Positions 9,041 through 16,339 of a DNA stretch of 64,000 nucleotides are shown piece after piece. The notes under the pieces were generated by a model. The model saw only the letters and a list, made by a program, of their open reading frames with translations. It was not told the origin of the DNA and did not search any database. The DNA comes from Hyphomicrobiales bacterium (lineage in GTDB: Bacteria; Pseudomonadota; Alphaproteobacteria; Rhizobiales; Rhizobiaceae). The stretch is taken from assembly GCA_900472295.1 (NCBI GenBank), contig UCIA01000023.1, forward strand, positions 176,522 through 240,521, given 5' to 3'. The position numbers were made by a program, and so were the translations under genes. Numbering within the stretch: position 1 is the stretch's first letter; every line of letters begins with the position of its first letter.

Positions 9041-9925
9041 ATGCGCGCAACCGACCTCTCTGAACTTGCCGCCTTCGATGCGGTGGCGCGGCACAGCAGT
9101 TTTCGCCGCGCGGCAGAAGAGCGTGGCGTGACCGCGTCGGCGCTCAGTCATGCCGTGAGCAATCTGGAGGAACGCGTTGGGCTGCGCCTGCTCAACCGCA
9201 CGACGCGCAGCGTGTCGCTGACCGATGCGGGGGCAATGTTGCAGGCCCGGCTCGCGCCGGCCTTCGGCAACATCGGCGCGGCACTCGATGCTCTCAACCA
9301 ATTCCGCGACACGCCATTTGGCAAAGTGCGCATCAACGTCCCAAACTCGATCGCGCCTTTCGTGTTGGGGCACATTATCGGCCCGCTCATCACGAATAAC
9401 CCCAACCTCGAAGTCGAAATCGTGGCGACCGACAGGCTGGTCGATATCGTCGAGGAAGGTTTTGACGCCGGGATCCGGCTTGGCGAAAGCCTAAGGGACG
9501 GCATGATCGCCGTGAAGATCAAACCGCGTATGCGCTTTGCGGTCGTCGGCTCGCCGGACTATTTCCGCAACCACGAAATCCCAATGACGCCACGGGACCT
9601 CGGCGGCCATGTCTGCGTGCAGAACATGTATCCAAACGGCATGCGCTACCCCTGGGAATTCGAACTGGAGGGCGAGGCCATCGCCTTCCATCCGAGCGGC
9701 CCGATTGCGCTCGACGACCACGAGTTGATGGTGCACGCCGCACTATCGGGCGTCGCGCTGGCCTATGTCTGGGAGAACCGCGCCCAGCGCGACATTCTCG
9801 ACGGCAGGCTGGTGCGCTGCCTGGACGAATGGTGTCCACCTGAAGATTGGTTCCATATCTACTATCCCAGCCGCCGCAACATGTCGGCGGGGCTGCGTGC
9901 GGTTGTCGATGCGATGAAAGCATAA
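9041..9925 (+). CDS. LysR-family transcriptional regulator
   Basis: 294 residues. The N-terminal winged helix is typical (LAAFDAVARHSSFRRAAEER, SALSHAVSNLEERVGLRLLN, TTRSVSLTDAG). The effector domain (about 90-290) has the periplasmic-binding-protein-like fold used by the family, with the KVRINVPNSIAPFVLGHIIG start common in the CrgA/DmlR-like branch. It is divergent from the VOC gene (123 bases apart) and probably controls it, perhaps in response to an electrophile or aromatic compound; that link is inferred from position alone. Confidence 0.88.
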   Translation: MRATDLSELAAFDAVARHSSFRRAAEERGVTASALSHAVSNLEERVGLRLLNRTTRSVSLTDAGAMLQARLAPAFGNIGAALDALNQFRDTPFGKVRINVPNSIAPFVLGHIIGPLITNNPNLEVEIVATDRLVDIVEEGFDAGIRLGESLRDGMIAVKIKPRMRFAVVGSPDYFRNHEIPMTPRDLGGHVCVQNMYPNGMRYPWEFELEGEAIAFHPSGPIALDDHELMVHAALSGVALAYVWENRAQRDILDGRLVRCLDEWCPPEDWFHIYYPSRRNMSAGLRAVVDAMKA

Positions 9926-10041
9926 AGGCCAAGCTTCGACGCTGCTCAGGCTCGGACGGCGACATCGACATGGTGGAATAGCTGAACGGATCCCTACAAG
10001 AAGATGATCGGGCGTTCCACCCTCGACCTCGTTTGTCGTCC

Positions 10042-10160
10042 CTACCTGTCGGCCAGCGCGAGCTTGGCGCCGAGCATGACGAAGGCGCCGGCGAAGGTGC
10101 GACGCATCCAGGTCAGCACCGTCGGCCGCGACACGACATGGCTGCGGATCGAAACAGCGA
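10042..10160 (-). pseudogene. Duplicated 3' end of the lysE gene
   Basis: This stretch repeats the end of the LysE-family gene at 11794-11912. From 10061 to 10152 the two copies differ at one base. It would encode the last 40 or so residues (SHVVSRPTVLTWMRRTFAGA and onward) and is in the same orientation as the full gene. There is no start or rest of the gene. It lies directly against the stop of the TetR gene at 10167, so the TetR-OsmC-SnoaL cassette is enclosed by direct repeats. Confidence 0.85.
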
Positions 10161-10166
10161 CGACCG

Positions 10167-10775
10167 TCAGATAGCGACGTCGGCGTGCTGCGCAACCTTG
10201 CCTGCAAGCACCGCCTGCTCGATCAACGCAACGACCTCGTCGGCCACCATCAGCACCGGGCCACGGTCGCGGGTGGCCCGCGCAATCACCATCAGCCCTT
10301 CCAGCGAGGATTCGACCAGCAGCGCCAGGGCATGGGCGCGGCGCTCTGGCACCCCTGCCCTGACAAAGGCCTGTTGCAGCAAGCCGATCCATTGCTCGAA
10401 AGCCGACCGGCAGAGTTCCGCCAGTTCCGGCACGTCGGCGGGCGAATCCAGCACGACGGGCGCGATCGGGCAGCCCAGCGAAAAATCATTGTCCTCGAGC
10501 ATGCGCCCGACCGACTGGTAGATGTGGTGGGCGGCCACCGCCGGGTCGCTCTCGGCGGCCAGCGCCTCGCCCAGCCTTTTCGTCACGTCGGCGACGCTGT
10601 CGCGCGTCACCTCGATGACGAGCTGGTCCTTGCCGCCGGGAAAATGGAAGTAGAGCGAGCCGCGCGGGGCGCCGCTGGCACCCAGAATGTCGTTGAGCGA
10701 CGTGCCGTGATAGCCGCGCTGCCTGAGCAGCAGCGCCGTCGTCTCGAGTATGCGGGTGCGGGTGTCGTTTGCCAT
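10167..10775 (-). CDS. TetR regulator, LmrA/YxaF-like
   Basis: 202 residues. HTH: TRTRILETTALLLRQRGYHG, SLNDILGASGAPRGSLYFHF, then GGKDQLVIEVTRDSV. The C-terminal domain, with GCPIAPVVLD and AFEQWIGLLQQAFVRAGV, resembles the LmrA/YxaF group, which often represses detoxification genes and binds AGACCGGTC-like sites. The start at 10775 has AGAGGTG just upstream. It is divergent from the OsmC gene, and two operator-like sites lie between them. Its 3' end abuts the duplicated lysE fragment. Confidence 0.85.
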   Translation of the reverse strand: MANDTRTRILETTALLLRQRGYHGTSLNDILGASGAPRGSLYFHFPGGKDQLVIEVTRDSVADVTKRLGEALAAESDPAVAAHHIYQSVGRMLEDNDFSLGCPIAPVVLDSPADVPELAELCRSAFEQWIGLLQQAFVRAGVPERRAHALALLVESSLEGLMVIARATRDRGPVLMVADEVVALIEQAVLAGKVAQHADVAI

Positions 10776-10824
10776 GTCACCTCTGTCAGCAGTGGCCATT
10801 ATAGGGTTTGCCAAGAATATGACA

Positions 10825-10858
10825 ACCGGTCTATATATTATGTAGATCGGTCTATATA
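10825..10858. promoter_or_regulatory. Paired TetR operator-like sites
   Basis: CGGTCTATATA occurs twice, at 10827-10837 and 10848-10858, exactly 21 bases (two helical turns) apart, with ACCGGTCT at 10825 and AGATCGGTCT at 10844. They lie in the divergent tetR/osmC control region. The ACCGGTCT core recurs upstream of the other LmrA-like TetR gene (21042) and near 13685. Confidence 0.55.
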
Positions 10859-10933
10859 CTCAGAGCCCAATCATACGACAGCGCCTGACCCGTTTGTCCG
10901 CCATCATTTTCAACCCGAACCAGGAGAACGATC

Positions 10934-11395
10934 ATGACAGTCCGTGAAGCTTCCGCAGAATGGCAAGGCACGTTGAAGGAGGGTTCCGGCCGCTTGCGGC
11001 TTGGCAGCGGCGTCTTCGAAGGCGACTATTCCTTTCCGTCGCGGTTCGAGAACGGTCCGGGCACGAATCCGGAAGAGCTGATCGGGGCAGCCCATGCCGG
11101 CTGCTTCTCGATGGCGCTGACCTTCACCCTCGGTCAGGACGGCCATGTTCCCCGGAGCATTCGCACCACCGCCAAGGTGCATCTCGGCGCGACCGCCGCC
11201 GGGCCGACGATCACCCGCATCGAGCTCGAAACCGAGGCGGAGGTCGCGGATCTCGCCGAAGACGAGTTCGAACGCCTGGCGCAATCGGCCAAGGCGAGTT
11301 GCCTCGTCTCGCGCGCCTTGGCCAGCGTGGCTCAAATCACCCTCAAGGCCGTGCTGGTCAAGCCGTCAAAGGTCAATGAAACCAGGAGAATATGA
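10934..11395 (+). CDS. OsmC-family peroxiredoxin-like protein
   Basis: 153 residues, standard for OsmC. Both redox cysteines are present: Cys57 in GAAHAGCFSMAL and Cys123 in SAKASCLVSRAL, with the FENGPGTNPEELI stretch that precedes the first. OsmC/Ohr proteins reduce organic hydroperoxides through these thiols in the cytoplasm; the KASC form is more like OsmC than Ohr. AGGAG precedes the ATG. Its last bases overlap the start of the SnoaL-like gene, so the two are translationally coupled, and the divergent TetR is the probable controller. Confidence 0.9.
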   Translation: MTVREASAEWQGTLKEGSGRLRLGSGVFEGDYSFPSRFENGPGTNPEELIGAAHAGCFSMALTFTLGQDGHVPRSIRTTAKVHLGATAAGPTITRIELETEAEVADLAEDEFERLAQSAKASCLVSRALASVAQITLKAVLVKPSKVNETRRI

Positions 11396-11781
11396 TGAAA
11401 CAGGAGATTATCATGGACGCAGCCGCGAACGATTTGTCCCGGCAGACGGCCGAGATCATGCGTCGCTTCAACGATGTGTTCCAGCTGCACGATCCGTCTG
11501 CGCTCGCCGAATTGGTGGCGCAGGATTGCGTCATCGAAAACACCGTGCCGGCGCCGGAAGGCGCCCGCCATGTCGGCAAAGAGGCATGCGTCGCCCTTTG
11601 GTCGGCGATCGCCACCCAGCCCGGCACACGCTTCGACCTAGAGGAGACATTCGTCGCCGGCAAACGGGCGACGATCCGCTGGCGCTATTTCATGGCCGAC
11701 GGCAACTCCATCCGCGGCGTCAACCTGATGCGCGTCGCGGATGGGCTGATCGTCGAGGCGATGGGCTACGTCAAGGGATAG
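11392..11781 (+). CDS. SnoaL-like/NTF2-fold protein
   Basis: 129 residues (or 128 from the next ATG). The pattern of a helix (MRRFNDVFQLHDPSALAELV), a short strand with acidic residue (AQDCVIENTVP), and curved sheet strands (RATIRWRYFMADGNSIRGVN, VADGLIVEAMGYVKG) is that of the SnoaL/ketosteroid-isomerase-like fold. Members act as isomerases, hydrolases or binding proteins, so no reaction is assigned. The start overlaps the OsmC stop (ATGATGA) and uses GGAG inside that gene. Confidence 0.75.
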   Translation: MMKQEIIMDAAANDLSRQTAEIMRRFNDVFQLHDPSALAELVAQDCVIENTVPAPEGARHVGKEACVALWSAIATQPGTRFDLEETFVAGKRATIRWRYFMADGNSIRGVNLMRVADGLIVEAMGYVKG

Positions 11782-11793
11782 CGCCAACAGGCG

Positions 11794-12405
11794 CTACCGC
11801 TCCGTCAGCGCCAGCTTGGCGCCGAGCATGACGAAGGCGCCGGCGAAGGTGCGACGCATCCAGGTCAGCACCTTCGGCCGCGACACGACATGGCTGCGGA
11901 TCGAGGCGGCGAAGATGCCGTAAGCGACAAAGACCACGAAGGTCAGCAGCATGAAAACGCTGCTCAGTTCCAGCATCTTGGCGAACGCGTTCGGTTCGGT
12001 GGTGCTGACGAATTGCGGCAGGAAGGCAAAGAAGAAGATCGACAGTTTCGGATTGAGAATGTTGATCAGGATGCCGGAGGTGATCACCTTGGCTGCCGAA
12101 CGCGGTGCGACGTTCTCATCCACGCTCAAGCCGCCTTTCTCCCTCAGCGTGTTCCAGGCCATGTAGAGGAGGTATGCGACGCCGAGATACTTTATGGTCT
12201 CGAAGGCGACCGCACTGGTGTGCAGCAGCGCCGCCAGGCCGGTGATGGCAGCGGCCATATGCGGGATGATGCCGAGCGTGCAGCCGAAAGCGGCAATGAT
12301 CGAAGCGCGCGCGCCACGCGAAAGCCCCGCGCTCAGCGTATAGAGAACGCCGGTGCCGGGCGATGCCACGACGATCAGCGACGTCAACAAAAATTCGATG
12401 CTCAT
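11794..12405 (-). CDS. LysE/RhtB-family amino-acid exporter
   Basis: 203 residues, about six membrane segments, standard length. Seen: the family start EFLLTSLIVVASPGTGVLYT, the loop SRGARASIIAAFGCTLGIIP, and FASLF-like packing in SIFFFAFLPQFV. These inner-membrane proteins export amino acids or similar metabolites; the substrate cannot be told. Start at 12405 has GGAGG upstream. The last 120 bases are duplicated at 10042-10160. Confidence 0.88.
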   Translation of the reverse strand: MSIEFLLTSLIVVASPGTGVLYTLSAGLSRGARASIIAAFGCTLGIIPHMAAAITGLAALLHTSAVAFETIKYLGVAYLLYMAWNTLREKGGLSVDENVAPRSAAKVITSGILINILNPKLSIFFFAFLPQFVSTTEPNAFAKMLELSSVFMLLTFVVFVAYGIFAASIRSHVVSRPKVLTWMRRTFAGAFVMLGAKLALTER

Positions 12406-12475
12406 GGATCCTCCAACACCCTGCCCCGCGTGGAAGCTATCGGGTGGCGCGAGGTGAGGCAAGCCAGGCGATCGG

Positions 12476-12856
12476 CTAGATCGTCGGCATCCCGTGCGCC
12501 TTGCGCGCCATCAGGCAGTCGTCGCCGCCAGGCATGCAGGCGTGGCAGACGTCGGGGCGAATCTCGTAAATGCCGCAGGCCGTGTGCTTGCCGATCTCGC
12601 CCGTGAGCGCCGAACAGCGCACGCCCTCGCAGCGCATGCCGGACAGGTCGGCCGCTACGAATTTTTCCGGAATACGGTCGAGCTGCGCGTCGTCCTCGGT
12701 CGAGAAGCGCGGCCATTCGGCTGAATAGGAACAGCAGGCGCCGCAGCTCTGGCAGTCGAAAACCGGCTGGTCGTCCTGTTTTGACGACCGGATGTCCCTG
12801 GCGGCCAGAGCGACCAGCCCAGGTGCTGCGAGATTGCGGTCGGCCGGGTGCGGCAA
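12476..12856 (-). CDS. YkgJ-family cysteine-cluster protein
   Basis: 126 residues with the CxxCGACC cluster (FDCQSCGACCSYS, about residues 34-46) and further cysteines in MRCEGVRCSAL, HTACGIYEIRPDVCHAC and GGDDCLM. This is the pattern of the zinc- or iron-chelating YkgJ family (UPF0153); it is expected to bind a metal cluster but its role is unknown. It stops 70 bases from the lysE start and is followed upstream by three small genes on the same strand, with which it may form a run. Confidence 0.85.
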   Translation of the reverse strand: MPHPADRNLAAPGLVALAARDIRSSKQDDQPVFDCQSCGACCSYSAEWPRFSTEDDAQLDRIPEKFVAADLSGMRCEGVRCSALTGEIGKHTACGIYEIRPDVCHACMPGGDDCLMARKAHGMPTI

Positions 12857-12858
12857 GG

Positions 12859-13020
12859 CTATTTCTTCTTGCCAGCCTTGCCCTTGGGCGTGGCGGCCGG
12901 CGCCTCGAACAGATCGGTCGCCGACGGTTCAGCGGCCTTCGACGTCGGCGCGGGCTTGGCCGGCTTTGCAGCGGCAGAAAGCGCTGCCGGCTGATCCTTG
13001 GTGGAAAATTTTATGGCCAT
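12859..13020 (-). CDS. Small Lys/Ala/Pro-rich protein
   Basis: 53 residues from ATG at 13020 (MAIKFSTKDQPAALSAAAKP) to a basic end, GKAGKKK. Low-complexity, Ala/Pro-rich with a Lys-rich tail, so probably disordered and possibly nucleic-acid associated. It begins one base after the stop of the 135-residue gene upstream and ends two bases before the YkgJ gene, which supports a real gene in a four-gene run. Function unknown. Confidence 0.55.
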   Translation of the reverse strand: MAIKFSTKDQPAALSAAAKPAKPAPTSKAAEPSATDLFEAPAATPKGKAGKKK

Positions 13021-13021
13021 G

Positions 13022-13429
13022 TCAGTCCTCGTCGGAAAAACGCGATGATGGGGCGCGCGGATTGCGCAAGCGGCCGATCAGCGCCGAGACCGCCGTGATG
13101 TTCATTTCCTCGGGCGACCAGTTCCTGGCCTCGGCAATGTGATGCGCCGCCAGCTCGCGATGCGTGCTGCCGCTATAAGCGGCATCCTGGTAGGTCACCC
13201 GCTCCTGGGTCTTTTTATCCTCGCGGATATATTCGACCAGGTAGTTCGGAGCTTCGGCGCGGCCGCGCACGCCGACGCGCACCTGCGCATCGCCATGGGC
13301 ACGCTTGCAGCGTTCGAGCTTTTCCAGCACGCGGCGGACATATTCGACCGGCTTGTCCAGGCCTGGGACCATGGACGCAATAGTCGCATCGGCATCGATC
13401 GGCGTTGGCGGTACGCGTTTGGTGGCCAT
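13022..13429 (-). CDS. Conserved hypothetical protein
   Basis: 135 residues, not recognised. Mixed alpha/beta composition: a helix (KPVEYVRRVLEKLERCKRAH), a strand pair (AQVRVGVRGR and NYLVEYIRED), and a polar C-terminus. Its start overlaps the stop of the gene before it (TGATG), and only a base or two separate it from the Lys-rich gene after it, so it belongs to the same transcription unit. Confidence 0.6.
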   Translation of the reverse strand: MATKRVPPTPIDADATIASMVPGLDKPVEYVRRVLEKLERCKRAHGDAQVRVGVRGRAEAPNYLVEYIREDKKTQERVTYQDAAYSGSTHRELAAHHIAEARNWSPEEMNITAVSALIGRLRNPRAPSSRFSDED

Positions 13430-13653
13430 CAGCGTTTGCCTGCCCGCTTCGGCATCGCCGCAAGAGCGGCGGCAGCCGCCACCTCGTCGGCTTCCTTTTC
13501 CTTGCGCAGTTCGCGCAGCCGCGCGGTCTTGGCTTCGCGCGCCTCGCTGACGGCATCACGCTCGGACAGGATGCGGTTGAGTGACATCGACTGGGTCTGC
13601 GTCTTGCTGAACAGCGACGCTGCCTGGTCGGCGGTCTTCGATTGAGTGGTCAA
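13429..13653 (-). CDS. Small helical hypothetical protein
   Basis: 74 residues if started at the TTG at 13653, which has AGGAG six bases upstream; an ATG at 13719 would give 96 residues but no good ribosome site. The central part is a long charged helix (SERDAVSEAREAKTARLREL, then RKEKEADEVAAAAALAAMP) that may form a coiled coil. First gene of the run ending in YkgJ. Function unknown. Confidence 0.55.
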   Translation of the reverse strand: MTTQSKTADQAASLFSKTQTQSMSLNRILSERDAVSEAREAKTARLRELRKEKEADEVAAAAALAAMPKRAGKR

Positions 13654-13684
13654 AACATTCTCCTGTCGGGAGCCTGATGCCGAT

Positions 13685-13694
13685 AGACCGGTCT
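13685..13694. promoter_or_regulatory. AGACCGGTCT palindrome
   Basis: A perfect 10-base palindrome 32 bases upstream of the TTG start of the hypothetical gene run. It matches the core of the putative LmrA-like TetR sites at 10825 and 21042, so one of those regulators may also act here. Confidence 0.4.
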
Positions 13695-13811
13695 GGGTTG
13701 CGACCAAAGCATACGGCATCGGGGCAATATGGGCGGTTCAGATTGCTGGAGCGTCCCTTAGCACGTTCCGGCCGGCGTGCAGCGCACTTTTAGCGGCATG
13801 ACACGCAAAAT

Positions 13812-13838
13812 GAAAAAGGCCAGGCACCGCCTGACCTT
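13812..13838 (-). terminator. Rho-independent terminator after the cold-shock gene
   Basis: Read on the minus strand: AAGGTCAGGC-GGT-GCCTGGCCTT followed by TTTCATTTT. It lies about 150 bases past the cold-shock stop. A 20-base perfect palindrome, GCGCATCCAATTGGATGCGC, is at 13852-13871. Confidence 0.7.
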
Positions 13839-13883
13839 CCATGGAAGCGCCGCGCATCCAATTGGATGCGCAAGGCACTCCTC

Positions 13884-13967
13884 TTACGCGCAGGCGTGGA
13901 AACCTGAGGTCTCCACCACCACGCGCCAGAATTCGCCATTCACCAGTGCCAGTACATCCGTGGTCAC
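13884..13967 (-). CDS. Possible 27-residue peptide after the cold-shock gene
   Basis: Between the cold-shock stop and its terminator a minus-strand frame reads VTTDVLALVNGEFWRVVVET and six more residues from a GTG at 13967. It looks protein-like, but it is very short, has only a distant AGGA and was not compared with other genomes. It may instead be a relic. Confidence 0.2.
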   Translation of the reverse strand: MTTDVLALVNGEFWRVVVETSGFHACA

Positions 13968-13986
13968 CGGAAGGCCGAATTCCTGA

Positions 13987-14196
13987 TCAGGCCGCCTTCA
14001 ACTGGTCGGCGGACATCTTGCCCGACTTGTTGTCGCGGGTCATCTCGTAGCCGAGCTTCTGACCCTCGACGATGTCGCGCATGCCGGCGCGCTCTACGGC
14101 CGAGATGTGGACAAAAACGTCGGCGGAGCCGTCGTCAGGCTGAATAAAACCAAAACCTTTGGTGGCGTTGAACCATTTCACTGTGCCGGTGGCCAT
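13987..14196 (-). CDS. cspA: Cold-shock protein, CspA family
   Basis: 69 residues, standard size. RNP1 KGFGFIQPDD and RNP2 VFVHISAVERAG are intact, after the family start MATGTVKWFNATKG. It binds single-stranded nucleic acid and acts as an RNA chaperone. The start at 14196 gives the family's N-terminus and follows AAAGGG; the longer frame would run into the untranslated leader. A long 5' region (14197 to about 14340) is expected for cold-induced members. The tail (DNKSGKMSADQLKAA) is typical of rhizobial copies. Confidence 0.93.
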   Translation of the reverse strand: MATGTVKWFNATKGFGFIQPDDGSADVFVHISAVERAGMRDIVEGQKLGYEMTRDNKSGKMSADQLKAA

Positions 14197-14586
14197 GAAG
14201 AACCCTTTCCCTGGCAAATATTCGTTAATCGCTGTGCGACTGCACAACGATTTTTGTCTCGATTTTTGATGGGGAAGTTCGTCAAAGGCGCGCATGCGTG
14301 CGCGGATAACAAAAGTCGGTCAAACAAATATCGACATGTTTCTTCTAGACTTCTTTTGAGGCCGAGTCAATTTCTGGTTTTCCCGCGGCATGAATTCAAC
14401 CTGGGGCTGCCGAGCGTGCCAGCCTCAACTGGCGACTCGAAAAAATGCATCATGTCCCGGAACCAATCCGAAGCCGGCGCATTTTTATCATGTCAGCAAT
14501 TTCAGAGAGCAATCTCAGAAGTGCCGACAAAAGGACGCCTCCCGCACAATAAACGGTGCGAGCGGCGTTCTTGTTTGGGCCGGGTG
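14197..14586. other. Intergenic region with cold-shock leader
   Basis: 390 bases between the cold-shock gene and the PmtA-like gene. The part next to cspA is T-rich on the minus-strand mRNA and presumably holds the promoter and 5' untranslated leader. I see no gene and no clear riboswitch in the rest. Confidence 0.4.
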
Positions 14587-15213
14587 CTAGGCCCTCTCAC
14601 GAGCCATCGTGATGCCGGGCGGACGGGCGGGCTTCACTTCCCTCGCTACCGGCCTGCGGGCGATGCGATAAACTGCGGCCGGCGGAATGTTCCTCAACGT
14701 ACGCCCCATACGCGTCGCTTCGAGGCCGAGCCCCTCCAGCAGCCCGCCCGGGACCGGACAGCGCGGCCCGTAGGTGAACTGGTAGAAGCTGCCATCCTCA
14801 CGCAGATGCGCGAACGATCCGGCAAGGATCGCCGCCACAGTGCTGGCCGGCATGGACAGCAGCGGCAGGCCGCTGACCACCGCGCCGGCCTGCGCCGAGC
14901 GCGAGCCGATCGCGCCGCCAATTTCGGCCGCATCGATGCACAGCAGACGCGCTCGCGGGAAGCGCGGGCCAAGCATGGCAGCAAACTCGGCCCCCTTCTC
15001 GACCAGAATCAGCTTCTCCTCGCTGATGCCTTGCCGGATCAGGGCCTGGGTGAAGACGCCTGTCCCCGGCCCGAGCTCGATCACCGACCCTGTCGCGGCG
15101 CTGATCTCGGAAACCATCAGCCTTGCCAGTGCAGCACTTGACGGCGTGATCGAGGCGACACGCAGCGGATCGAACATCCAGGCGCGGAAGAAACGAAGGA
15201 TGTCAGACGGCAT
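14587..15213 (-). CDS. PmtA-like phospholipid N-methyltransferase
   Basis: 208 residues. Start FFRAWMFDPLRVASITPSSA, SAM-binding SVIELGPGTGVFTQAL (about residues 43-58), acidic VEKGAEFA, then VVSGLPLLSMPA, FTYGPRCPVPGG and the closing LRNIPPAAVYRIARR. This order is that of the Sinorhizobium-type phosphatidylethanolamine N-methyltransferase, which makes phosphatidylcholine precursors at the membrane, and of related lipid methyltransferases. I cannot tell whether this is the main PmtA. Its start overlaps the SDR stop by 11 bases, so the two are coupled. Confidence 0.7.
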   Translation of the reverse strand: MPSDILRFFRAWMFDPLRVASITPSSAALARLMVSEISAATGSVIELGPGTGVFTQALIRQGISEEKLILVEKGAEFAAMLGPRFPRARLLCIDAAEIGGAIGSRSAQAGAVVSGLPLLSMPASTVAAILAGSFAHLREDGSFYQFTYGPRCPVPGGLLEGLGLEATRMGRTLRNIPPAAVYRIARRPVAREVKPARPPGITMARERA

Positions 15214-16231
15214 GGGCGGCCCCTGGGTTTGCCAGGTTGAAGCGGACGCCGGTCAAGTCTTCGGATAGCTGCCACAGTCTTTTGGCCAGTTCGGGGTCGC
15301 GTGCGGCTGCGATCGGCTGGACAATTTTGGGATAGCCGCTCTTCTCGCCTCTTCCGTCCGGCCCGATAAACTGCCCGCTTGCTGCCGTCGGTGCGGTTGC
15401 CGCATAGAGCTCGTTGAGTGCGCCCATGGTCACGCCCTGCGCAAAGAAGCGATTGCCGATGCGCATGAACAGTTTGAGAATGCCGGTCGGGCCGCTCAGC
15501 TGCAGATTGGTGGCGGAATAGCCGGGATGGGCGAGCAGGCTTTTTACCGGCAGCCCGACAGCCCTCAGGCGGCGGTCGAGTTCGAGCGCAAACAGCACAT
15601 TGGCGAATTTCGACTGGGCATAAAACGACACACGGCCATAGTCCCGCGCGCCGGAAAGGTTGTCGAAGTGGATCTGCCCACGCTTGTGCAAATCGGAACT
15701 GACGGTGACCACCCTGCCGTCGCTGCTCTGCGCCAGGCGCTCGATCAGCAATGCCGTCAGCACGAAATGGGCGAGATGATTGACGCCGAACTGCAGTTCG
15801 TGGCCCTGCCTGGTGAGGCTGCGCGGCGGCATCATGACGCCGGCATTGTTGACCAGCACATCGACGGCCAGTCCGTCTGCGATGATCGCAGCGGCAAAGC
15901 GCTTCACATCGTCTAGATCGGCAAGATCGAGCTTGCGCAGTTCGAGCGAGCCGCTGACACGTTCGGCCTCGATCCTGGCCTTTGCCGTCCGGCCCTTTTC
16001 TTCGTCACGCGCGGTCATCACGACATGGGCGCCGTGGCGCGCAAGCTCCAGCGCGGTCTGGAACCCAAGACCGCTGTTGGCGCCGGTGACGATGATGGTG
16101 CGCCCTTTCTGGTCGGGCATATCGGCGGCAGTCCAGCGACCTGGCGCAGGAGGATCATTGACGGCGGTGTGCGGAATTGCCGACAAAGGATGGATAGACA
16201 CTTGCTGGGCAGACACTTGCTGGGCAGACAT
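15203..16231 (-). CDS. Short-chain dehydrogenase (retinol-dehydrogenase-like)
   Basis: 342 residues, a long SDR. Cofactor motif TGANSGLG (about 55), NNAGVM, catalytic Ser in VTVSSD, and Tyr/Lys in YAQSKFAN are present. The C-terminal extension (about 250-340) is like that of WW-oxidoreductase/retinol-dehydrogenase-type members. Substrate unknown; a lipid or lipophilic aldehyde would fit the coupled PmtA-like partner. The start at 16231 is set by AGGAGA upstream; the first ten residues are a tandem SAQQV-SAQQV made by a 15-base duplication. Divergent from a TetR gene. Confidence 0.85.
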   Translation of the reverse strand: MSAQQVSAQQVSIHPLSAIPHTAVNDPPAPGRWTAADMPDQKGRTIIVTGANSGLGFQTALELARHGAHVVMTARDEEKGRTAKARIEAERVSGSLELRKLDLADLDDVKRFAAAIIADGLAVDVLVNNAGVMMPPRSLTRQGHELQFGVNHLAHFVLTALLIERLAQSSDGRVVTVSSDLHKRGQIHFDNLSGARDYGRVSFYAQSKFANVLFALELDRRLRAVGLPVKSLLAHPGYSATNLQLSGPTGILKLFMRIGNRFFAQGVTMGALNELYAATAPTAASGQFIGPDGRGEKSGYPKIVQPIAAARDPELAKRLWQLSEDLTGVRFNLANPGAAHAV

Positions 16232-16265
16232 GGGGGGATGTCTCCTGGGGTTGAGCGTGGAGCGG

Positions 16266-16323
16266 CTAATCTTAACAGTGTCAAGTGACGCATAACGCAA
16301 AATCTGTACAGTGTAAAGATTAG
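16266..16323. promoter_or_regulatory. Divergent SDR/TetR control region with inverted repeat
   Basis: CTAATCTT (16266-16273) and AAGATTAG (16316-16323) are inverted copies flanking a 42-base core that also holds ACAGTGT twice. Likely operator(s) for the TetR protein at 16340. Confidence 0.45.
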
Positions 16324-16339
16324 ATGCGGGAGACATCGA

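Noticed and set aside
11890..12606. 238-codon plus-strand frame
   Set aside because: Antisense to lysE and YkgJ genes; no start context and shadow-like composition.
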